64,000 nucleotides of DNA from Candidatus Zixiibacteriota bacterium (GTDB lineage Bacteria; Zixibacteria; MSB-5A5; GN15; FEB-12): contig DAOSXA010000002.1 of the NCBI GenBank assembly GCA_035380245.1, forward strand, positions 1,054,001-1,118,000, given 5' to 3'. Below the pieces are notes generated by a model. The model was given only the letters and a program-made list of their open reading frames with translations. It was not told the origin of the DNA and searched no databases. The translations under genes and the position numbers were made by a program. Every line of letters starts with the position of its first letter. Position 1 is the first letter of the stretch. Below, piece by piece: positions 26,185 through 33,742 of this stretch.

Positions 26185-27450
26185 TCAAAAGCAATACACC
26201 CCTTTTATGGTACCGATCAACAGGTGTCCTTCGGCATCGATCACCGGCGGGGTGGTCAGCCATTCTCCCGGCGGCATTTCAACGAGCATCTCACCCATGC
26301 CTTTATTACCTATCCAATGGAGTCGATTCTGAGTCGCCAGCAGGACGGTATTGTCCTCCTGCACGGTGAAACGGACAATCGGCTCGACCCGTTCGAGATC
26401 GAATACATAATCCAACTCGCCGTTCGCAATTCTGAGCAGTTGTTTGCCAAATACGAGTAAAATGCGATTCTCAGAGTCAACGGCCGGTGGTTGTGAATTG
26501 GGAGGAACAGCTCCTGAAGGCAGCCAATACTCCCAGTTGAGCTTGCCGTCCGGGGTATAGAGCGCCAGTTTCCATTGCCGGTCGGAATTTTGCAAAACGA
26601 TCACCACGTTGCCATTGTTGTCGAGCGTGGCCAGCCAGAAACCGGCATCGTTTAACTGGAATTTCCCGGTCGACCGCCCTGAGGCCACATCATAACTCAA
26701 CACCTGGTGTTCGTCGTTGAGAAGAACTACTCGCTTACCGTCGCTGCTGACCATGGCCGGGAGCGCTTTCCCTTCGAACTCAATGATGTAATCGCAGTCC
26801 ATGAGTCCGCCCGGCCCCTGTGATACCAGGTTGTAGTCATCTTTCTCCGGCGCCTGCTCTTCTTCAACCTCCACTTCGGGCGCTCTATTGGCCGTATGCA
26901 ATAGGAAACGATTCTCCCCCTTTGGATAAACCAGCGGCAGGCGGCAGGCATGGTAACAGGCCGTCGGCTCATAATCGCTCATAACCGTTTCACCGGCGGC
27001 GTTGAGCCCCTTCAACTCCCCCTTGCCGTCGCGAAGGTAGAGAATGCTGTCGTGAACAAGAATTGCCATGCCGCTGTCGCGGAATGTTTCCCAACGCTGT
27101 TTGCCGCTCCGATCGAGCGCCATCACCCGCGTCCGAAACTGAACGTAGCAACCCTCATCGGTGGGGAGGATACACTCCGGCAATTCGACATTGGCCGAAT
27201 CTGTCGAAGGGACAAACCAGATCGGTTCCCCCACGGTACGGATCGACCTCGATATATACGAGCCGTTGCGATAGTCACCGAAAAGCCTGACATATTCGCT
27301 CATTGCATGTTCTCCCGCTGTAGTGGGATGGTCGTCACTCGTTTCAGAGGCATCCCCGGCACATGATGCGACCGCTGCTCCGAACAGGACAAGGGCGGCG
27401 AGAAAGCCGACCGGACAGAATCTTGTGCACCGTTTCGTACCAAAATGCAA
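26185..27450 (-). CDS. Lipoprotein with PQQ-like beta-propeller
   Basis: 421 residues. A lipoprotein signal (~1-30, ending ...GAAVASC, lipobox VASC) followed by repeated ~40-residue blade motifs of PQQ/pyrrolo-quinoline-like propellers (MALDRSGKQRWETF, YDVASGRSTGKFQL, LYTPDGKLNWEYW). The start is TTG; GGAGGT stands four bases ahead, inside the end of the upstream giant gene, whose TGA lies one base before the TTG. That tight coupling, together with the periplasmic lipoprotein location, makes it a candidate immunity or partner for the metalloprotease-like protein encoded immediately upstream. Family call by blade pattern; role inferred. Confidence 0.6.
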   Translation of the reverse strand: MHFGTKRCTRFCPVGFLAALVLFGAAVASCAGDASETSDDHPTTAGEHAMSEYVRLFGDYRNGSYISRSIRTVGEPIWFVPSTDSANVELPECILPTDEGCYVQFRTRVMALDRSGKQRWETFRDSGMAILVHDSILYLRDGKGELKGLNAAGETVMSDYEPTACYHACRLPLVYPKGENRFLLHTANRAPEVEVEEEQAPEKDDYNLVSQGPGGLMDCDYIIEFEGKALPAMVSSDGKRVVLLNDEHQVLSYDVASGRSTGKFQLNDAGFWLATLDNNGNVVIVLQNSDRQWKLALYTPDGKLNWEYWLPSGAVPPNSQPPAVDSENRILLVFGKQLLRIANGELDYVFDLERVEPIVRFTVQEDNTVLLATQNRLHWIGNKGMGEMLVEMPPGEWLTTPPVIDAEGHLLIGTIKGVYCF

Positions 27451-30400
27451 TCATACCTCCTGAATGGAATACGTCCCGGCGGGAGTGGTTCGACCGTTGT
27501 ACCAGTCCCGAATGAAATTGAAATCGGCCACCGCGAATCCGGTCGAACTGGCCGGTTTATTGAACATGTAATAAAACAGATCCTTCATACGGGCATTGGC
27601 GCCGCCGACCGTCAACTGGTTTCCCGATTGTGACACGGCATCGGAATTCCATTTTACGACAATTTTGTAATTCTGGTTGTTGTGCGCCGGATTCCCACCG
27701 GAAGCGTAAAAATCAAATCCGGGGAGAAACTTCAGCAATACCGGTATTTCATCGGATGTCCCGCTGCCGTTGATCATGAACTTGTTCGGCAGCAGGTTTT
27801 TATCCACGATGAAATACTTATAGAAACCGTAACACCAGCTTTTCCGCTGAGCCTCGGTCCAGTTGCCGTGAGTAGTGTTCTCGAAACAGACCGAAAACAG
27901 GGGACGCACCACCAGAATCGCCTTACAGTCGATCGTTCCTCCGCCACTCGTTCTCGGCACCCGCATCACTTCATCGAGTGTTTTATACAGATACACATTC
28001 ATCGGTCGATTGGCGGCGGCGTTGATCGTGCCCGAAGCCACGAACTGCCAGGGATCCTTGGGTTGATCGGTGCCGTTGCGGTAATAATTCGACATGGCCG
28101 GCGAAGGATTCGGGTAATGAATCTCGAACCGCTGACCGTTGAGAAAATCGTACAGGTCCTGGCCGGTCTGCCCCTTCTCGTTCATCCAATGACAGAACCG
28201 CCAGACATGCCGCATCCGGATCGGGCCGTTCTTGTCCATCATGGTTTTATCGTCGTGCTTGTTGACCCAGGCCTCGCTCGACCGGTTCCGATTGTTCATG
28301 TGCTGATTGCTGTGGTGCATGCGCCGATTGTTGGAACGCACTCCGAACTGGCCATAGTTCGGAACGGGATAGGATGGCGGATCGGCGCCGTAGTATTTGG
28401 CGTCCTCGAGATAGTCATCGATCTGGCCGGTAGCGTGCCCCAACTCATGAGCGATAACCAGACAGCCGTAACTGCTGTTGCCGCCCGGATCGTTAAATTC
28501 ACCGACCGGGAATGCCGTTCCGGACTCAAAGCTGGCCGTAGTGAAACGGCTCACATCATCCTGACGGGTTTTGACGCGAAGACTGATAACACTGTATTTC
28601 CCCCCCTCTCGATAGGACATAACCCAACTACCCTTATCCTCTTCGGTCACAAATACCAGCGAACGAGGAACTCCTCCGCGTGCCTGCCGCAGAGCAGTAG
28701 TGAAATTGGCGTGGGCCAGCAGCGCCGCGGTATCGTTTCGGAAGTTAACGGCCGGTGTCGGCGGTAACAGCTTAATACACTCAAAAGCTTCAAGGAAAAA
28801 GAATGGTCGCACCACCGGAGTGAGCGGCGCAGGTGTGGAATCACCGCTACCGGACGAACCACCACTACCCGACGATGCACTCCCGCCGGAAGGACTACTC
28901 CCCGTTCCGGTCGCAGTATTATGCGGCACGAACTCATAGCTCTTCTTGTTCCAATGCTCCATGGCATTGAACATACCAACCGACCTGAACTCATTCACCT
29001 GGGCGTCGGTCGGCGCGGTCGTACTGGCCGTCGTGCCGTTGCTGGGGGCGGTGTCCTTAAACACGTACCCGTTCCATTGGACAACGACAAAGGAGTACTG
29101 ATGCTGGTTGTCAAAGCCGCCGCCGTGCAGATAGTGCAGGATAAAATCACCGATCCGGGTCGCATGTACGATCTGCGTGGTTTCGTCGAGCGTAAAAGCC
29201 TCCTGGCGATGCACAGCCTCGTCATCCAGCAGAGCGACCCGCGCACCGAGCACATGTCCGTTGTCGTAATTGAACCCGGTATCCGATTCCGCCGTCCGAC
29301 GATTGGACACATCGTAAAAATCACCGCAGAAAACCACTACCCGCGTGCCGCCGGGCGGATCTTTGATAAAGTTCCTGACCGCATCGTTGGCGTGATTGGT
29401 CTGGAACCGGATTATCGAACCATCGTGTTGCTCTTGTTTCGATCCGCTGGGATTGGTGCTGTACACCTTCATCTTGTTGTCCTGCGGATCGACATATAAA
29501 ATCCTCACCCGCGAGGGCCACTGCGGCGGGGTGGCGCCGGGATTGCTGTCTTTCGAGAGAGCAATCACGGTACCGTTAGGAGTGGTCGAAGTATCACCGT
29601 TGCGATCCTGCAACGCCTGCGAGCCGTCCACGGCCGAAAGCAACACCAAATCATCCAGGTTGAACACGATCGGATCATCGCCGGTAGTGCGGGTGGTCAC
29701 ATGATGTTCGTAGTCATCGACCGTTGTCCCCACCTTACACCGCCAATTGCGCGAGCGCCAGGCCGCCGGGAGATCGTAATGCTTGAGCTTCTCGGCGATA
29801 CTCAAACCGTTGAATTCATCGGGCAGCTTCTCAACAATAGTTGCGTTGGCATCGGCCGCCGATCGATACACGTATTCGTTGGTAGCGGTGAACTTAAGCT
29901 GGACATTATTAGCATTGGTCCTGGCCTCATCGGCCGTCGGGAACTGAACCACTACGGTATAGAGTCCCTCGTTGAAAATCGTCCGGCTCGGGATCCGGTT
30001 GTCGCCGACATAAGCTTCGAAATTTATGCCGTCGGGAAGATCACACAGCTCTTTTTTCACCCGATCGTAGTATTTGAGACGCAGGTGGTACGGCACTGCG
30101 TGCAACTCAGCCGGATTGATATACGTCCGGAGCATGAAATACTGGCTCCAGATCGGGCACTCCTGCTCCGTATGGAGATCATCGAGCTCGGCCGGACAGG
30201 TCATTTGCTCCTCGGTCGGAGCTTCGGAAGTGCGGAAAAAGATCACCTCCACGCGGCGGTCGGTCTCGGAACGATATTCCTCATCGTAATCATCGCTGCG
30301 CGGAAAGGAAAAGGCGCAACCGACATATTCGTGTAACTCGGAGATGAACTGCTCATCCGAGGGACGCATTAATTCGAGATCGACATCATCTACTCCCAGC

Positions 30401-31089
30401 GTCCGTTTCAAATCATCCTGATAGAGATCGAACACCGCTTCCCACAGCCCACGCGGCCAGCGATGACGATCATCGCGGCGGATATCGGTCATAATCCGGC
30501 TGTTAAGCGGCTCGATATCGTTCCGATCGGCGAACTCGGTGTTGTAATAACGAATGAACGACTCCGTCGCCTGTTCCGTGTCGCGATTCCAGGTATTGTT
30601 GACATCACCCGGATTACAGGGCCAGCGGCGGCTCTGGTGGAAATACTTGAGGATTTGTTTACAGTCGATCACCTTGTGCGCAGCATAACAAACCCGCCCG
30701 TAATCTTCGCGGTCGTCCTTGAGAAGGGCACGGATATTTTTAGCCCGGCGCTGCGACAAAACAAAATTGTAGTCCACCGCTCCCTGAGAATCGGTATGAC
30801 CGGTGATGAGCAACTTCCGCTCCGGGCTGAACACCAACTGCCGCAACACCAGCGCAATTGAATCGATACCGGCGAAACACTGCTGCCCCTCGTCTTCGTC
30901 GTCGTCCGCTTCAATCGGGATCTTGGGCATCATCACGCAACTGCCCGAGTGAAAGAGACCGTCCTCGAATTCGAGAACATCCACCTCAACCGGCGCCAGT
31001 TGATGGACATTCTCTCCGCCGGAAACGGCCGGAGTGCCTTCACTGACATCGGTCAGATGAACATCTTCTGGGGTATCGCCTGATGACAT
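27451..31089 (-). CDS. Giant OmpA-like/metzincin-like protein, candidate T6SS effector
   Basis: 1212 residues. Residues ~92-124 have the OmpA-C core (LITGHTDSQGAVDYNFVLSQRRAKNIRALL), and the matching closing motif ETDRRVEVIF appears only near residue 285, so the fold is interrupted by ~160 residues. Middle (~310-750) is beta-rich. A Ser/Gly linker (~775-795) precedes the C-terminal module with HELGHATGQID at 881-891: HExxHxxGxxD is the zinc-binding site of metzincins, with Asp as third ligand as in snapalysin-type enzymes; TMMD at 949-952 could be the Met-turn. Rich in Trp and Asn at the C-terminus. No signal peptide. Follows the PAAR gene by 18 bases. Function inferred: peptidase carried by the spike; peptidoglycan binding through the OmpA part is possible. 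Confidence 0.6.
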   Translation of the reverse strand: MSSGDTPEDVHLTDVSEGTPAVSGGENVHQLAPVEVDVLEFEDGLFHSGSCVMMPKIPIEADDDEDEGQQCFAGIDSIALVLRQLVFSPERKLLITGHTDSQGAVDYNFVLSQRRAKNIRALLKDDREDYGRVCYAAHKVIDCKQILKYFHQSRRWPCNPGDVNNTWNRDTEQATESFIRYYNTEFADRNDIEPLNSRIMTDIRRDDRHRWPRGLWEAVFDLYQDDLKRTLGVDDVDLELMRPSDEQFISELHEYVGCAFSFPRSDDYDEEYRSETDRRVEVIFFRTSEAPTEEQMTCPAELDDLHTEQECPIWSQYFMLRTYINPAELHAVPYHLRLKYYDRVKKELCDLPDGINFEAYVGDNRIPSRTIFNEGLYTVVVQFPTADEARTNANNVQLKFTATNEYVYRSAADANATIVEKLPDEFNGLSIAEKLKHYDLPAAWRSRNWRCKVGTTVDDYEHHVTTRTTGDDPIVFNLDDLVLLSAVDGSQALQDRNGDTSTTPNGTVIALSKDSNPGATPPQWPSRVRILYVDPQDNKMKVYSTNPSGSKQEQHDGSIIRFQTNHANDAVRNFIKDPPGGTRVVVFCGDFYDVSNRRTAESDTGFNYDNGHVLGARVALLDDEAVHRQEAFTLDETTQIVHATRIGDFILHYLHGGGFDNQHQYSFVVVQWNGYVFKDTAPSNGTTASTTAPTDAQVNEFRSVGMFNAMEHWNKKSYEFVPHNTATGTGSSPSGGSASSGSGGSSGSGDSTPAPLTPVVRPFFFLEAFECIKLLPPTPAVNFRNDTAALLAHANFTTALRQARGGVPRSLVFVTEEDKGSWVMSYREGGKYSVISLRVKTRQDDVSRFTTASFESGTAFPVGEFNDPGGNSSYGCLVIAHELGHATGQIDDYLEDAKYYGADPPSYPVPNYGQFGVRSNNRRMHHSNQHMNNRNRSSEAWVNKHDDKTMMDKNGPIRMRHVWRFCHWMNEKGQTGQDLYDFLNGQRFEIHYPNPSPAMSNYYRNGTDQPKDPWQFVASGTINAAANRPMNVYLYKTLDEVMRVPRTSGGGTIDCKAILVVRPLFSVCFENTTHGNWTEAQRKSWCYGFYKYFIVDKNLLPNKFMINGSGTSDEIPVLLKFLPGFDFYASGGNPAHNNQNYKIVVKWNSDAVSQSGNQLTVGGANARMKDLFYYMFNKPASSTGFAVADFNFIRDWYNGRTTPAGTYSIQEV

Positions 31090-31107
31090 AAACAGTTTTC
31101 CAGTGGA

Positions 31108-32223
31108 CTATTGACTCTGGCTTGAGTCCGATCGCACGTTATAACGAACGCGGACTCGTCCGGGTGGAATGGCTTCCTCGCGAGCGTAGCCGTCGCCGTC
31201 GAGTGTCCCCTGGCGAATCTCGCCCGAAGGGAGAATCAACTCATAGGGGCGGTTACCAATCGGATTTCCTTCTCGATCACGCAGCCTTAGCTCGATATAA
31301 TCTTTGTAACGGAGTATCCCGGAGCGGGCTTCGCAACCATCGGCTCGCACCACGAAATAATAACAGGGGATCGAATAACCTCCCTGATCCTCTCGCTGCG
31401 TCTGACGGTCGAGGAGTTCCTGATTGACCTCGAATTGCCATTCGACTTCGGCTTTTTCACCGCTGACTTCGGTCTCAAGTTTGACCAGCTCATCATCGGG
31501 ACGGTTGATGTCGCGCAGGTATATTTTTACTTCGACCGGGGTGCCGTTCTCGATACCGGAAACATCGGCGGTAAGTTTCACCGTTTGCCCAATTTCCGCT
31601 TCCTCAACCGACCAGCGGGCATTGTACAATGCTTTCATTTCCAGATCGTACGAACCGGATTCAATTCCCCGAATAGTGATTCCCCCCATTACGGGATGAT
31701 GCTGGTCGTATCCGCCCGGACCGGTCACATGAGCCATTACACCGCCAATCGGGAAACCACCTTTATCGACAACCTTGACATCGAGATAGTGATCTTCGTC
31801 TTCCGATTCACCCTGTTCACCCTCTGAATCTCCGCTGCTTCCCACGGCGGCTGTGGCTGTTTGCCCGGAGCCGCTTCCCATACCGGCTCCGCCCCCTCCT
31901 CCTCCTCCTCCGCCGCCGGTTCCTATCAGCACGGTCGGACAACCGGGCGGGAGAATGCTGTCGGGCGGGCCGACACAAATCGCCATATCACCGACTGTAA
32001 CGGCCGGCTTGCCGCCGATAAGAACCGTCACCACTCCCGGGCCGGTAATCGGTCCGCCGACATGAGGAATAGGCGTTGGCGCCGGAGTCTGCATCGGACA
32101 GGTGTGCATATCGCCCAAAGTGGCCGCCGGCATATTGCCGATCAACACCGTAACACACCCCGGTCCGGTAATCACTCCTCCATGGGCCGTCATATCACCG
32201 ACTCTGGCAGCCGGTCCTGGCAT
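31108..32223 (-). CDS. PAAR-repeat spike tip with C-terminal beta module
   Basis: 371 residues. The first ~100 are PAAR repeats: three units of the form ...GGxITGPGxxTVLIGxxPAAxxGDxxxC with His/Cys for zinc (HGG, HTC, PHVGG), which cap the VgrG needle. A poly-glycine and acidic linker (102-145) leads to two beta domains: a carboxypeptidase-regulatory-like one (~146-200, VKVVDKGGFPIGGVMAHV) and the module (201-362) shared with the protein encoded downstream. It begins about 50 bases after a TTGACG/TATCTT promoter and is the first gene of the cargo half. The poly-Gly linker is encoded by a (CCT)n-like tract. Confidence 0.9.
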   Translation of the reverse strand: MPGPAARVGDMTAHGGVITGPGCVTVLIGNMPAATLGDMHTCPMQTPAPTPIPHVGGPITGPGVVTVLIGGKPAVTVGDMAICVGPPDSILPPGCPTVLIGTGGGGGGGGGGAGMGSGSGQTATAAVGSSGDSEGEQGESEDEDHYLDVKVVDKGGFPIGGVMAHVTGPGGYDQHHPVMGGITIRGIESGSYDLEMKALYNARWSVEEAEIGQTVKLTADVSGIENGTPVEVKIYLRDINRPDDELVKLETEVSGEKAEVEWQFEVNQELLDRQTQREDQGGYSIPCYYFVVRADGCEARSGILRYKDYIELRLRDREGNPIGNRPYELILPSGEIRQGTLDGDGYAREEAIPPGRVRVRYNVRSDSSQSQ

Positions 32224-32271
32224 ATAATCATTCCCTGTACGGGTGAAAATGTTCTCGGTTGATTCGAAGCC

Positions 32272-32301
32272 AAGATAGGCTCAGTTGATATGTCTCGTCA
32301 A
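32272..32301 (-). promoter_or_regulatory. Promoter for the T6SS cargo operon
   Basis: On the minus strand TTGACG, 18-base spacer, TATCTT; the PAAR gene starts about 50 bases further on, preceded by AGGGA. Confidence 0.6.
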
Positions 32302-32375
32302 CTTTTTGTTTGTAGTTGATGACCCTGTCCAAGGGGGAAAAAGCCGTACGCGCTGATATTCGGCAAAATACAACT

Positions 32376-32472
32376 GTAATGCGGGCGACACAAGGCTGCC
32401 CGCTACATGAGGTCAGGGCTCTTTAACGCGTAGCGGCGGGGCTTGTTTCCGCCGCAGGAAAGGTTTTTCAAC
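32376..32472 (+). repeat. Dispersed intergenic repeat, copy 1
   Basis: Composite element: GTAATGCGGGCGACACAAGG...CCCGCTA, then CTCTTTAACGCGTAGCGGCG and a GCGGCGG...CCGCCGC palindrome. The 63-base part 32410-32472 aligns without gaps to 35631-35693 (about 51 of 63 identical by hand count), and the first 30 bases align to the reverse complement of 40951-40980 (3 mismatches). It sits between the PAAR promoter and the end of the SGNH-like gene. Confidence 0.75.
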
Positions 32473-32491
32473 ACCCCCCTGGGAGGGAGTG

Positions 32492-32511
32492 TGCTGAGAC
32501 TCCTCTCAGCA
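32492..32511 (-). terminator. Hairpin downstream of the SGNH-like gene
   Basis: Eight-bp perfect inverted repeat TGCTGAGA / TCTCAGCA with a 4-base loop, 6 bases beyond the stop on the minus strand. No T-run, so weak as a classical terminator. Confidence 0.4.
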
Positions 32512-32517
32512 GCGTAA

Positions 32518-33618
32518 TTACCGCAAAAGGAGCATTTTACGGGCGATACTACCGGTCTCCGTGGTCAGGCGATAGAGATATATGCCGCTGGCCGCTTCCC
32601 GGCCATCAGGAAGGCGTCCGTCCCATTCCACTTCGTGACGTCCGATCGTCATCGGGCCGTCTATCAGGGTAGCAACTCGTTGTCCGGCCAGGTTGTAAAG
32701 GGTCAAGTTAACCGGCCCGCCTTCCCGGAGCACGAACTGGATTGTCGTGCGAGGGTTGAACGGATTCGGGTAATTTTGCGGCAGGAGTGTTAGATTCGGA
32801 AGCATTTCTTCCTCATCCTCGGCGATATCAACCGACCAATCCCAACCCGACAAACGAGCCAGCAACCACCAGAGAGCTTTCCCTTTAAGATAACAATTGA
32901 AGCAATGCGAATGAGAACAGCCGTCGCCGCAAGTAATGCAATAATGCGTGCTGCAGTAATCGATACACCAATAGCAGGTGTCGTCATCGGTAAGGGAGTG
33001 GTCAACACCAAGTGGATCGAAACTTTCCACATCGGCGAAATCATAGAGCACCTTGTTGTTGGCAATACACCAGGAGCGGATTTGCTCGTTACGCGCCAGG
33101 AGATTTTCCGTCCAGGCATCGTCTAAATGGCCGGTCATATAGACAAAAGTCACCCCGGGGTATTCCGCTTCAAGCTGACTCATGGAATCGAGATAAGTCT
33201 GAATACCGGCCTCGGAGTTCCAGGTCACCCCCCCGCACCAGGACCACATCACGATGTTATCGGTGTTGCCCGGTTCGTTGAGACGATTGCGGGTGATATT
33301 CATCCAATAGGTTTCGTTTTCCGTCCCGAGGTCGTTGTAATACTCAACAATAGGGAGAATGCTGCCGTTGTCGTAATCGTATACGGTTGAGCTGTCGTAC
33401 AAAATCGACAGACCATAGAGCAACTGGCTGCCGTGCGAGGTATGACCGTAAAAGATACGTAAGTTGTTCTGGGCCTGTTGAATATACGTGTGAGGAATCT
33501 GATCGAATTGAACCGCTGAGACATGATTCGCCACGACACTCACGGCCATCACATTCGACGAGAAAAGGAACAACGTCAGAACTGTCGTTAAAAGCAGGAT
33601 CCGTTGGGTAAGACACAT
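32518..33618 (-). CDS. Exported SGNH-like hydrolase with T9SS-type sorting domain
   Basis: 366 residues from the ATG at 33618, chosen for a GGGGGAG eight bases ahead and a signal peptide starting MCLTQRILLLTTVLTLFL. The catalytic part looks SGNH/GDSL-like: FYGHTSHGSQLLYGLSILYD carries a nucleophile-type Ser, an MWSWCGG block follows, and FVYMTGHLDD may be the acid/base part. Between about 215 and 265 there is a Cys-rich insert with eight Cys and nearby His (CYWCIDYCSTHYC...CNC), suggestive of metal binding, where related proteins have a short turn. The C-terminus carries YPNPFNPRTTIQF...ASGIYLYRL, a Por/T9SS-type sorting domain. Substrate unknown; SGNH call is moderate. Confidence 0.6.
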   Translation of the reverse strand: MCLTQRILLLTTVLTLFLFSSNVMAVSVVANHVSAVQFDQIPHTYIQQAQNNLRIFYGHTSHGSQLLYGLSILYDSSTVYDYDNGSILPIVEYYNDLGTENETYWMNITRNRLNEPGNTDNIVMWSWCGGVTWNSEAGIQTYLDSMSQLEAEYPGVTFVYMTGHLDDAWTENLLARNEQIRSWCIANNKVLYDFADVESFDPLGVDHSLTDDDTCYWCIDYCSTHYCITCGDGCSHSHCFNCYLKGKALWWLLARLSGWDWSVDIAEDEEEMLPNLTLLPQNYPNPFNPRTTIQFVLREGGPVNLTLYNLAGQRVATLIDGPMTIGRHEVEWDGRLPDGREAASGIYLYRLTTETGSIARKMLLLR

Positions 33619-33697
33619 AGGGAAACTCCCCCTTTCAGGCGATACGAAACTTTTCTCCATACTGTAGAAATCGGCTTTTCGCAGCCTGTACTTAAGC

Positions 33698-33721
33698 GGA
33701 CAGGTCGTCATCGACCTGTCC
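33698..33721 (-). terminator. Hairpin after the CsgG-OmpA gene
   Basis: Perfect ten-bp inverted repeat GGACAGGTCG / CGACCTGTCC, TCAT loop, 21 bases beyond the stop. It lacks a T-run on the minus strand, so termination would be weak. Confidence 0.5.
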
Positions 33722-33742
33722 GAATGTTCGAATCAATAAATG

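Noticed and set aside
27682..28767. Open frame on the plus strand opposite the metalloprotease-like gene
   Set aside because: No motif and no ribosome site; a shadow of the long minus-strand gene.
6113..32223. Phage tail or extracellular contractile injection system instead of T6SS
   Set aside because: TssK, TssE-F-G, one Hcp gene, VgrG with gp27/gp5 and ClpV are T6SS marks; no tail terminator, tape measure or eCIS AAA protein is seen.
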